A program made the position numbers and the translations under genes. A DNA stretch of 19,349 nucleotides from Hydromicrobium sp964517765 (GTDB taxonomy: Bacteria > Actinomycetota > Humimicrobiia > Humimicrobiales > Humimicrobiaceae), in the NCBI GenBank assembly GCA_964517765.1, contig CAZFEN010000023.1, positions 1 through 19,349 on the forward strand, written 5' to 3'. Below, piece by piece: positions 8,869 to 15,059 of the stretch. Position 1 is the first letter of the stretch, and every line of letters starts with the position of its first letter. The notes beneath the pieces are model-generated. The model did no database searches and had not been told where the DNA came from. It was given only the letters and a program-made list of their open reading frames with translations.

Positions 8869-9795
8869 ATGTTTAAAATAATAATAAAAAAATTTAATTT
8901 ATTCGGATATCACGGAGTCAAAGAAATAGAAAAGAAGAATGGCCAGAATTTCTGTTACAATATCGAAATTTTATTGAATAAAGATAATTTTTTAAGTGAA
9001 GATAAAAATGAGGATTATTTAGAAAATACCCTGAACTACTCTACAGTAATAAAACTTGTAAAGGATATAAATAACAATCGTAGATTCAATCTCCTTGAAA
9101 CCATGGCTCAAACCATAGCCGATAGGATTTTCGAAATATCTCCACTGGTAGAAAAAGTATCTGTCAGAATAGAGAAAACATCTCCACCCATAAAAGAGAA
9201 TCTCGAGTCTGTTGGAATCGAATATAAGCGGGATAAAAAAAAGATAGAGTCAAGCAGGAGGAGTAATAAGAAAAGCGGATCAGAAAGTGATAGAGTCGAT
9301 ATTTACATATCACTGGGGTCAAATATTGGAAACAGGGAAGACAATTTGAGGAAAGCTGTCAATTTAATCAACTCAAATCCTGGTATTAGAATAATCAAAG
9401 TGTCATCTATATATGAGACAGAACCAATGTATCTCAAGGAGCAAAATTCTTTTTATAACATTGTTTTAAAGGCACGGGTCGATATAAAAGTCAGTCCGTT
9501 TGAACTGATGGGATTCTTAAAAGGTATTGAACACGATATGGGAAGGAAAAGATCAGAGAAAAAATATGGTCCCAGAATTATAGATCTGGATTTATTATAT
9601 TATGGAGAAATGTTTGTGGAATCCTATTTTTTAACCATACCTCACCCAAGAATAGAGGAGAGGAAATTTGTTTTAGTTCCCCTGAGTGAGATAGCTCCTG
9701 AGTTTATAGTAAAAGGTGAAAATATAGAGAAATTTATTGAAAAAAGTAATTTCACTGAAAAGGTAGATTTGATAAAAAACTGGCAGCAAAGTTAA
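8869..9795 (+). CDS. folBK: Bifunctional dihydroneopterin aldolase / HPPK (FolB-FolK fusion)
   Basis: Two consecutive folate enzymes on one chain. Residues 1 to about 120 are FolB: the YHGVKEIE segment carries the active-site Glu, NLLETMAQ is typical, and RIEKTSPP carries the catalytic Lys. It turns dihydroneopterin into hydroxymethyl-dihydropterin and glycolaldehyde. A charged Ser/Lys/Arg linker (about 121-143) leads to FolK, which pyrophosphorylates that product: SLGSNIGNREDNL, SSIYETEPM, GPRIIDLDLLYY with the Mg-binding Asp pair, and IPHPRIEERKFVLVPL. All key residues are intact. It is the last gene of the folate operon and feeds FolP upstream. Confidence 0.94.
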   Translation: MFKIIIKKFNLFGYHGVKEIEKKNGQNFCYNIEILLNKDNFLSEDKNEDYLENTLNYSTVIKLVKDINNNRRFNLLETMAQTIADRIFEISPLVEKVSVRIEKTSPPIKENLESVGIEYKRDKKKIESSRRSNKKSGSESDRVDIYISLGSNIGNREDNLRKAVNLINSNPGIRIIKVSSIYETEPMYLKEQNSFYNIVLKARVDIKVSPFELMGFLKGIEHDMGRKRSEKKYGPRIIDLDLLYYGEMFVESYFLTIPHPRIEERKFVLVPLSEIAPEFIVKGENIEKFIEKSNFTEKVDLIKNWQQS

Positions 9796-9820
9796 CTGGT
9801 AAATGAAGTCTTGTTAAAAT

Positions 9821-9845
9821 GCACTTTTTTAGTGCCTTTCTTATC
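9821..9845 (+). terminator. Weak terminator after the folate operon
   Basis: GCACT (9821-9825), a loop of five T, and AGTGC (9831-9835) are followed by the T-rich CTTTCTTATCTTT. The stem has only 5 base pairs and the T tract is interrupted, so efficiency is doubtful. Its position between folBK and the next promoter supports the role. Confidence 0.45.
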
Positions 9846-9891
9846 TTTATAATTCATTTTCTCTGCTGGTTAATCCATTTTGTTAATTTCC

Positions 9892-9920
9892 TTGACTTAT
9901 GAACATATGCTCATTATAAT
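9892..9920 (+). promoter_or_regulatory. Near-consensus sigma-70-type promoter for the metal-cluster genes
   Basis: TTGACT (9892-9897) and TATAAT (9915-9920) are separated by exactly 17 bases, the best promoter in the window. It drives the DUF5320-like gene whose start at 9967 follows a near-perfect Shine-Dalgarno (AGGAGGTGAT, 9954-9963). Strong transcription and translation signals together suggest an abundant product when derepressed. Confidence 0.85.
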
Positions 9921-9942
9921 AAATTTGGGCTTATGTCCATAA
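9899..9942 (+). promoter_or_regulatory. Putative operator: three ATGnnCAT units over the promoter
   Basis: ATGAACATATGCTCAT (9899-9914) is a 16-base palindrome with one mismatched pair. It fills almost the whole -35/-10 spacer and can be read as two abutting ATGnnCAT units. A third unit lies inside TTATGTCCATAA (9931-9942), near the expected transcription start. A protein bound here would block polymerase, so this looks like a repressor site. The regulator is not proven; the DUF134 helix-turn-helix protein at 13299 in the same cluster is the obvious local candidate. Confidence 0.65.
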
Positions 9943-9966
9943 TAAAAAAATTTAGGAGGTGATATT

Positions 9967-10290
9967 ATGCCGGGCTTTGATGGAACAGGACCGTTAGGGC
10001 AGGGTCCATTAACCGGAGGAGGCAGAGGTTACTGTATTGCACCGATTAGTTCAGATAAAAATGTAACGACTGGAAATGCAGGGCTACAGGGGTATTCTTT
10101 AAGTAGTGATTATCCCTATGGTTTTAATTATAGAAGATCTGCTAATAGCTTATATAATAATTCTTATTATATGCGAAGTGGGATACCCATGTTTCCTCAA
10201 AGAAGGTGGAATTATACAGGCAGAGGATATGGAAGATTTTCAAGAATCAACCATGGAAGGGGTATTAGAGGTAGAGGTAGAAAATTCTAA
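9967..10290 (+). CDS. DUF5320-like Gly/Tyr/Arg-rich protein (first of three)
   Basis: A 107-residue protein of unknown function. It opens with a DGTGPxGxGPxTGGG block ending in GYC, the signature shared with the genes at 10348 and 13079. The middle is rich in Ser, Tyr and Asn. The end is a basic Gly/Arg tail (GRGYGRF, HGRGIRGRGRK) that could bind nucleic acid or stay disordered. There is no signal peptide and only one Cys. Such short proteins commonly sit beside NifX-like and Mrp/MinD ATPase genes in anaerobes, as here, but I know of no established biochemical role. It is the first gene behind the operator-bearing promoter. Confidence 0.75.
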   Translation: MPGFDGTGPLGQGPLTGGGRGYCIAPISSDKNVTTGNAGLQGYSLSSDYPYGFNYRRSANSLYNNSYYMRSGIPMFPQRRWNYTGRGYGRFSRINHGRGIRGRGRKF

Positions 10291-10347
10291 GACACAGTTT
10301 TAATTTATAAAGTTATAAAAAATTATTATGTAAAGGAGAGGATATAA

Positions 10348-10731
10348 ATGCCAAGAGGAGATGGAACAGGACCTGCTGGAATGGGTCCAATGACAGGAAG
10401 AGCTGCTGGATATTGTGCTGGTTATTCTGCACCCGGATATATGAACCCCTATGGAGGAAGATATGCTGGTGCCGGAAGAGCATTTGGAGGTGGACCTGGT
10501 AGAGGAAGAGGATATAGAAATTGGTATAATGCAACAGGTCTTCCCGGAGGGGTTAGATATAATATGGGTTACCCTGCGTGGGGCGGTGTAACAAACTATC
10601 CATTCACTCCTGACCTGGAACCTGAACAGGAAAAAGAAATATTAAAAAGCCAATCAGAGGATTTGCAGAAGCAGTTAGGTGAGATAAAGGCGAGAATGGA
10701 TGAATTATCTAAAGAGCAGAAAGAAAAGTAA
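10348..10731 (+). CDS. DUF5320-like protein with C-terminal coiled coil (second of three)
   Basis: A 127-residue paralogue of the preceding gene. It has the same N-terminal block (MPRGDGTGPAGMGPMTG, then GYC), followed by a long Gly/Tyr/Pro-rich stretch (about residues 25-85). The end is a charged helix (EQEKEILKSQSEDLQKQLGEIKARMDELSKEQ) that looks like a coiled coil, so oligomerisation is likely. The coiled-coil tail replaces the Gly/Arg tail of the first copy, which suggests different partners. ATG 10348 has a strong AAAGGAG at 10332-10338. A strong terminator follows the stop codon. Function unknown. Confidence 0.78.
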   Translation: MPRGDGTGPAGMGPMTGRAAGYCAGYSAPGYMNPYGGRYAGAGRAFGGGPGRGRGYRNWYNATGLPGGVRYNMGYPAWGGVTNYPFTPDLEPEQEKEILKSQSEDLQKQLGEIKARMDELSKEQKEK

Positions 10732-10750
10732 GAAGTAGGATTATAAAGAT

Positions 10751-10795
10751 AAAAAAGGATAGGGATACCTCAAGGGTGTTTCTATCCCTTTTTTT
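10751..10795 (+). terminator. Strong intrinsic terminator inside the cluster
   Basis: GGATAGGGATACC (10757-10769) pairs over all 13 positions, counting G-T wobbles, with GGTGTTTCTATCC (10775-10787) around a 5-base loop. AAAAAA precedes the hairpin, and a C plus seven T follow it. The next gene starts at 10819, leaving only 23 bases and no room for a promoter. The mrp gene and what follows therefore depend on read-through or on a promoter inside the upstream gene. Confidence 0.88.
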
Positions 10796-10818
10796 AAAAA
10801 AGATAAAAAGGTATTTAA

Positions 10819-11622
10819 ATGAACAGTGTAATAAGAGATGAAGAGATTACTAAAAATATGTCCGGGGTAAAAAATAAATTTATGGTTTTCAGCGGAAAGG
10901 GTGGCGTAGGGAAATCCACTATTGCGGTAAATCTGGCTTATCGTATTATGTCCAAGGGTTATAAGGTTGGCATTCTTGATATAGACATACATGGACCTGA
11001 TGTGATAAAGATTATGGGCCTGGAAAAAGAAAAGCTAACCAGTACAAACAAAAAGATAGAACCAATTAAAGCTTTCTCAAATATGAAGGTAATTAGCACT
11101 GCTTCTATGTTAGAAAGCGAAGACAGCCCAGTAATCTGGAGAGGACCTATGAAAATGAAATTAATAAGGCAGTTTTTAAGTGATGTTAACTGGGGCGCCA
11201 TTGATTATATGATTATTGATTCTCCTCCCGGTACTGGTGATGAGCCTCTGAGCATAGCCCAGCTTATGCCTGATCTTAATGGTGGAATTGTGATTACCAC
11301 TCCACAAAATTTAGCTACCCTGGATGCTAAAAAAAGCATAAGGTTTGCGCAGCAATTAAAATTGCCCTTTATAGGTGTAATAGAGAATATGTCGGGATTT
11401 ATTTGTCCTCACTGTGGGGAAAGAATTGATATTTTTAAAACTGGTGGCGGACAGAAGATTGCTTTGGAAATGGGTGTTGAATTTATGGGGAGAATTCCAT
11501 ATGATGAGCAGCTCATGAGTTTAAGTGACGATGGAAGATTGTATTTAGAAAATTATAAGAACGGCACGCCTGTCAGTGAAGCATTTAACTACATATCCAA
11601 CAAAATTATAGGTTTATGTTAA
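10819..11622 (+). CDS. mrp: Mrp/NBP35-family P-loop ATPase, Fe-S or metal-cluster carrier
   Basis: Cytoplasmic ATPase of the Mrp/Ind1/NBP35 family, which binds a labile [4Fe-4S] cluster between two protomers and passes it to apoproteins. The deviant Walker A GKGGVGKST is at residues 26-34 and the family motif DSPPGTGDEPLS at about 134-145. The cluster-binding CPHC (Cys196 and Cys199) follows ENMSGFI. At 267 residues it lacks the N-terminal DUF59 domain of long Mrp proteins and the C-terminal NifX-like domain of Desulfovibrio MrpORP. Here NifX-like domains are separate genes (12617 and 13775). AAAGG precedes ATG 10819. It sits directly behind a terminator. Confidence 0.92.
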   Translation: MNSVIRDEEITKNMSGVKNKFMVFSGKGGVGKSTIAVNLAYRIMSKGYKVGILDIDIHGPDVIKIMGLEKEKLTSTNKKIEPIKAFSNMKVISTASMLESEDSPVIWRGPMKMKLIRQFLSDVNWGAIDYMIIDSPPGTGDEPLSIAQLMPDLNGGIVITTPQNLATLDAKKSIRFAQQLKLPFIGVIENMSGFICPHCGERIDIFKTGGGQKIALEMGVEFMGRIPYDEQLMSLSDDGRLYLENYKNGTPVSEAFNYISNKIIGLC

Positions 11623-11666
11623 TTTTTTATTTTTAGAATAACTGGTTAAGAGGGGAATGATTATTT

Positions 11667-12620
11667 TTGTTTTACGGACCGGTATTATCAAGAAGGTTTG
11701 GTTACTCTCTGGGGATTGATTTAGTCCCCTTTAAGGTATGCGTATATGACTGTTTATACTGCCAGCTTGGAAAGACCACAAATAAGACTGCAGAGAGAAA
11801 AAAGTATATGGATATTGATTTTAAAAACTTTGAAACCGAGCTCATAAAAAGAATAAATGATAGTCCCTATATTAACTATATTACTTTTTCAGGTTCAGGC
11901 GAGCCAACCCTTAACAGCGATATCGGTAAACTTATTGGTATTGTAAAAGAAAATTCCGATATTCCTGTGGCAGTACTTACAAGTGGAGGTACTCTTGGGT
12001 TTGATGATGTTATAGATGATATAAAAGGAGCAGATCTAATAAAGGTTTCTCTGGATGCACCTGACAACAAATTGTTTAAGAAAATTAACCGTCCCTGCAG
12101 GACAGTTAATTTTAGTAAGAATATTGCTGGATTAAGAGAATTAATAAAAGTTTTTAATGGAAATATATGGCTGGAGATAATGATACTTAAAGGTGTAAAC
12201 GACGACATTGTTTCAGCATACAGGTTTAAGCATATATTAGATGATCTGGGGGACGGTATTAAAAAAGTTCATTTAAATACATCGGTTAGATCTCTGGATA
12301 AATTTAAGGGCCTTTATAACTTGCAAATACCCGATTTATCAAGATTGAAAGAGATAAAAGATATTCTAGGAAGTAAAACTCAGATAATAGGGAAGATCAA
12401 TTATAAAAAATATAGCGGAACGCTAATAAAGATTGAAGAAGAAATAATTCAATTACTTAAAAGAAGACCTGCTAGTATAAAAGATATATCATCGTCACTG
12501 GGATTAAACCTGAATGAAGTAATTAAAACCATTGATAAATTGTTAAGTGAGGGTGAAATAGGATATAGTATTAATGAGAATATAAAATATTATTTTAAAT
12601 CAAAGGAGCTAAAAGCATGA
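11667..12620 (+). CDS. Radical SAM protein of the COG0731 type with C-terminal winged helix
   Basis: A 317-residue radical SAM enzyme. Cys25, Cys29 and Cys32 (KVCVYDCLYC) form the CX3CX2C site for the SAM-binding [4Fe-4S] cluster, followed by a glycine-rich SGSGEPTLN segment. The N terminus (GPVLSRRFGYSLGIDLVPFK) is typical of COG0731 'Fe-S oxidoreductases', distant relatives of wybutosine enzymes whose reaction is mostly unknown. Residues from about 255 onward look like a winged helix (LKRRPASIKDISSSLGLN, then IDKLLSEGEIGY). The start is TTG 11667 with AGGGGAA upstream; the ATG at 11657 is out of frame. The stop overlaps the next gene by 4 bases (ATGA), so the two are translationally coupled. 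Confidence 0.87.
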   Translation: MFYGPVLSRRFGYSLGIDLVPFKVCVYDCLYCQLGKTTNKTAERKKYMDIDFKNFETELIKRINDSPYINYITFSGSGEPTLNSDIGKLIGIVKENSDIPVAVLTSGGTLGFDDVIDDIKGADLIKVSLDAPDNKLFKKINRPCRTVNFSKNIAGLRELIKVFNGNIWLEIMILKGVNDDIVSAYRFKHILDDLGDGIKKVHLNTSVRSLDKFKGLYNLQIPDLSRLKEIKDILGSKTQIIGKINYKKYSGTLIKIEEEIIQLLKRRPASIKDISSSLGLNLNEVIKTIDKLLSEGEIGYSINENIKYYFKSKELKA

Positions 12621-12994
12621 AGATTGCGATTTCAACTGATGGAAATAAAGTATCACCTCATTTTGGGAGATGCCCGCAATTTACTATCATAGAGGTTGAA
12701 AAAAATAAATTGATTGATAAGAAAGTTGTAGAAAATCCCGGCCACCACCCTGGTTTTCTGCCTCAATACCTGAATAAGATTGGAGCAAGCTGTATAGTAG
12801 CCGGAGGGATGGGAATGAGAGCTAAAGAACTTTTCAGCCAGGCAGGCATCGAAGCAGTTCTTGGCGTTGAAGGAGAGATTGATGAAGTTATTAATAAAAT
12901 CATCGATGGTTCTTTAGAAGAAGGAGAAAGTATCTGCCAGCCAGGCCGGGGTAAAGGATATGGAATCGACAAAACCGAATGCGATCATGAATGA
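12617..12994 (+). CDS. NifX/ORP-like dinitrogenase iron-molybdenum cofactor domain protein (copy 1)
   Basis: A 125-residue single-domain member of PF02579, whose relatives carry metal-sulfur clusters (NifX and NafY for FeMo-co, Orange protein for a Mo-Cu cluster). The family opening is clear: MKIAISTDGNKVSPHFGRCPQF, with His15 and Cys19 as possible ligands. NPGHHPGFLPQYL (40-52) adds a His pair, and IVAGGMGMRAKELF is the conserved turn. The tail has two more Cys and ends in ECDHE. It overlaps the radical SAM stop by 4 bases and has a good AAAGGAG (12602-12608). Metal identity cannot be told from sequence, and no nif structural genes are visible. Confidence 0.9.
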   Translation: MKIAISTDGNKVSPHFGRCPQFTIIEVEKNKLIDKKVVENPGHHPGFLPQYLNKIGASCIVAGGMGMRAKELFSQAGIEAVLGVEGEIDEVINKIIDGSLEEGESICQPGRGKGYGIDKTECDHE

Positions 12995-13078
12995 GTATTA
13001 TCATAATCAATAAATATTGGTTATGGTTGATTTTATAATATTTTTAAAATTTTAATTGTATGGAAAGGAGTGATACTT

Positions 13079-13297
13079 ATGCCAAGAGGAGATGGAACGG
13101 GACCTGCAGGCCAGGGACCCGGAACGGGAAGAGGATTGGGCCGTGGAGGCGGAAGAGGTAGAATGGGAGGACAGAGCCTGGGACCAGGCGGGCAGTGCAT
13201 ATGTCCCAGTTGCGGCACTAAGGTCGATCATAAGATTGGAGTCCCATGTGTAGAAATAGTTTGCCCGAAATGCGGCACTAAAATGGTGAGAAGTTAA
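13079..13297 (+). CDS. DUF5320-like protein ending in a zinc ribbon (third of three)
   Basis: A 72-residue protein. The first half repeats the Gly-rich block of the two DUF5320-like genes upstream (MPRGDGTGPAGQGPGTGRG, then a GRGGGRGR stretch). The second half has two CPxCGTK knuckles (about residues 41-46 and 62-67), which should bind one zinc or iron atom. I use ATG 13079, eight bases after AAAGGAG (13064-13070), rather than the in-frame GTG at 13070, which overlaps that site. It is followed after a single base by the DUF134 gene, so their synthesis is linked. Function unknown; a metal-binding partner of the NifX-like proteins is possible. Confidence 0.82.
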   Translation: MPRGDGTGPAGQGPGTGRGLGRGGGRGRMGGQSLGPGGQCICPSCGTKVDHKIGVPCVEIVCPKCGTKMVRS

Positions 13298-13298
13298 G

Positions 13299-13736
13299 AT
13301 GTCAGCCAGACCTATACTTGATAAGATAGTAAATACTATACCTTTATTTGTCTACTATAAACCGAAGGGCGTCTCGCTTGGAAAATTAGAGGAGATAGTA
13401 CTAACTCTGGAAGAAATCGAAGCTTTTAATCTAAAAGACAAGGAAGGTCTGGAGCAAGTCGATGCTGCCGGAGAGATGGGTATATCCCGGTCTACTTTTC
13501 AGAGGCTTCTAAAGTCTGCCAGAAAAAAAGTTATCACTGCAATTATTGAAGGTAAGGCGATAAAGTTTGAAGGCGGCAACTACATTCCGGATAAAAATAT
13601 TATAAAGGAAAGGTGCCTTAAAGGTAATTACCACTACCATATTAAAAGGGAAGACTTAAGAGAAGAAAAACAGGAATATAAACTAAGTAAGATAAAGTGT
13701 CCCAAATGCAGTAAGAGATTGGTAACATTTGAATAG
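13299..13736 (+). CDS. DUF134-family helix-turn-helix DNA-binding protein
   Basis: A 145-residue predicted transcription factor of the DUF134/COG1342 family. KPKGVSLGKLEEIVLTLEEIEAFNLKD (21-47) is the family core. The sigma-like helix-turn-helix lies at about residues 50-80 (EQVDAAGEMGISRSTFQRLLKSARKKV), followed by the characteristic EGKAIKFEGGNY. Usual family members begin with a Cys-containing PRPRKCR-type segment; this one has SARPILDKIVNTIPLF and no Cys there. It instead carries CPKC near the C terminus (KIKCPKCSKRLV) plus a lone Cys106 and a HYH. A metal-sensing role is plausible. It starts one base after the preceding stop and is the only regulator in the cluster. Confidence 0.88.
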   Translation: MSARPILDKIVNTIPLFVYYKPKGVSLGKLEEIVLTLEEIEAFNLKDKEGLEQVDAAGEMGISRSTFQRLLKSARKKVITAIIEGKAIKFEGGNYIPDKNIIKERCLKGNYHYHIKREDLREEKQEYKLSKIKCPKCSKRLVTFE

Positions 13737-13774
13737 TTTTTAATTTTTATTGCTAATTTTAAGAAGGAGAAAAG

Positions 13775-14146
13775 ATGAAAGTTGCTATTACTTCCAGTGG
13801 CCCTACGCTCCAGTCAAATGTAGATCCCAGATTTGGGAGATGCCCTTATTATATTATTTATGACACTGAAGACGGAAGCTTTAAAGCTGTTGAAAATAAA
13901 AGCAGTCTGGCGGCCGGGGGAGCAGGTATTCAGGCAGGACAGAATATTTCTGATATGAAAGTAGAAGCAGTGATTACCGGAAATGTTGGTCCCAATGCGT
14001 TTAGAGTTTTATCTGCGGCATCTATAAAGATTTATTCAGGAGCTACCGGAAGTGTTAAAGATGCCATAGATAAGTTTAAGAATGGAGAATACAAGGAGAC
14101 TGCCGGGCCTGATGTAGAATCACATTTTGGAATGGGTAGAAAGTAA
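13775..14146 (+). CDS. NifX/ORP-like dinitrogenase iron-molybdenum cofactor domain protein (copy 2)
   Basis: Second PF02579 protein, 123 residues. It begins MKVAITSSGPTLQSNVDPRFGRCPYY, the form seen in Orange-protein-like members with a VDPRFGRC motif. It continues with AAGGAGIQAGQNISD, AVITGNVGPNAFRVL and SGATGSVKDAIDKF. The end GPDVESHFGMGRK places a His close to the C terminus. Cys23 is the only Cys, so a cluster would have to be held by few protein ligands, as in ORP where contacts are mostly non-covalent. It is clearly diverged from copy 1 and so probably not redundant. AAGGAG (13764-13769) precedes ATG 13775. The two ferredoxin-MinD ATPases follow directly. Confidence 0.9.
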   Translation: MKVAITSSGPTLQSNVDPRFGRCPYYIIYDTEDGSFKAVENKSSLAAGGAGIQAGQNISDMKVEAVITGNVGPNAFRVLSAASIKIYSGATGSVKDAIDKFKNGEYKETAGPDVESHFGMGRK

Positions 14147-14166
14147 TTACGGAAGAAAGTGAGAAG

Positions 14167-15015
14167 TTGATAATATCGGTTGCCAGTGGTAAAGGCGGGA
14201 CAGGCAAGACAACGATAGCTGTTAATCTGGCTTTATCGTTAAGCGATGTTCAGCTGCTTGATTGTGATGTAGAAGAGCCTAACTGCCATATTTTTATAAA
14301 ACCGGTTTTTAAGAGCAGGAACGCTGTTTTTATTCCTGTCCCGGTAGTAAATCAGAATAAATGCGATGGGTGTGGCCGCTGCCAGGAAGTATGCGTGTAC
14401 AATGCTGTTGTAGTTGTTAATAAAAAGGTTCTTCTATTCCCTGAATTGTGCCATGGCTGTGGTTCATGTACTTATTTTTGTCCGCATAAAGCAATAGAGG
14501 AAGAAAAAAAAGAGATAGGTGTTATTGAAATTGGGAAAAATGGTGAGACTCAATTTGTTCATGGTAAGCTTAATATAGGCATGATGATGTCCCCTCCCGT
14601 TATAAGAGCGGTAAAAAAACATATTAACAGAAAAAAGACTGTGATTATCGATGCACCTCCCGGGACTTCATGCCCCGTCATTACTGCAATAAAAGATACT
14701 GATTTTGTCATTCTTGTTACTGAACCCACACCATTTGGATTGAACGATTTGTCACTGGCTGTAGAAGTAGTACGGAAACTGGGGATTTCATTTGGTGTTA
14801 TAATCAACCGTTCTGATCTGGGTAACAAAAAAACAGATGAATATTGTGCTGCAGAGAATATACCTGTACTTATGAGAATACCTTTTAATAAAAAAATAGC
14901 TGAGATTTACTCCAGGGGTGATTCTATTGTTAAAGCATTGCCGGAATACAGAGGTAAATTCCAGGAATTATATAAAAAAATAGAGCAAAATAAAAATCAG
15001 CCAGGAATAAAATAA
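14167..15015 (+). CDS. MinD/ParA-superfamily ATPase with inserted 2x[4Fe-4S] ferredoxin (copy 1)
   Basis: COG1149-type P-loop ATPase. The deviant Walker A GKGGTGKTT is at residues 8-16. The ferredoxin insert has Cys66, Cys69, Cys72 and Cys76, then Cys95, Cys98, Cys101 and Cys105, enough for two [4Fe-4S] clusters. The Switch II segment DAPPGTSCPV and the NRSDLG nucleotide-base motif are intact. Pairs of such proteins (Orp3/Orp4) accompany the Orange protein in Desulfovibrio and are thought to use ATP in cluster handling. The start is TTG 14167, with only a modest GAAAGTGAG upstream. It follows the NifX-like gene by 20 bases. Confidence 0.92.
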   Translation: MIISVASGKGGTGKTTIAVNLALSLSDVQLLDCDVEEPNCHIFIKPVFKSRNAVFIPVPVVNQNKCDGCGRCQEVCVYNAVVVVNKKVLLFPELCHGCGSCTYFCPHKAIEEEKKEIGVIEIGKNGETQFVHGKLNIGMMMSPPVIRAVKKHINRKKTVIIDAPPGTSCPVITAIKDTDFVILVTEPTPFGLNDLSLAVEVVRKLGISFGVIINRSDLGNKKTDEYCAAENIPVLMRIPFNKKIAEIYSRGDSIVKALPEYRGKFQELYKKIEQNKNQPGIK

Positions 15016-15059
15016 AATTTAATTTAGCAAGAAAAAGAAATCAATCAAAAAATAACAAA

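Noticed and set aside
12617..14146. Nitrogen fixation locus, suggested by the NifX-like domains
   Set aside because: No nifH, nifD, nifK, nifE, nifN or true NifB is present; PF02579 proteins are common in non-fixing anaerobes.
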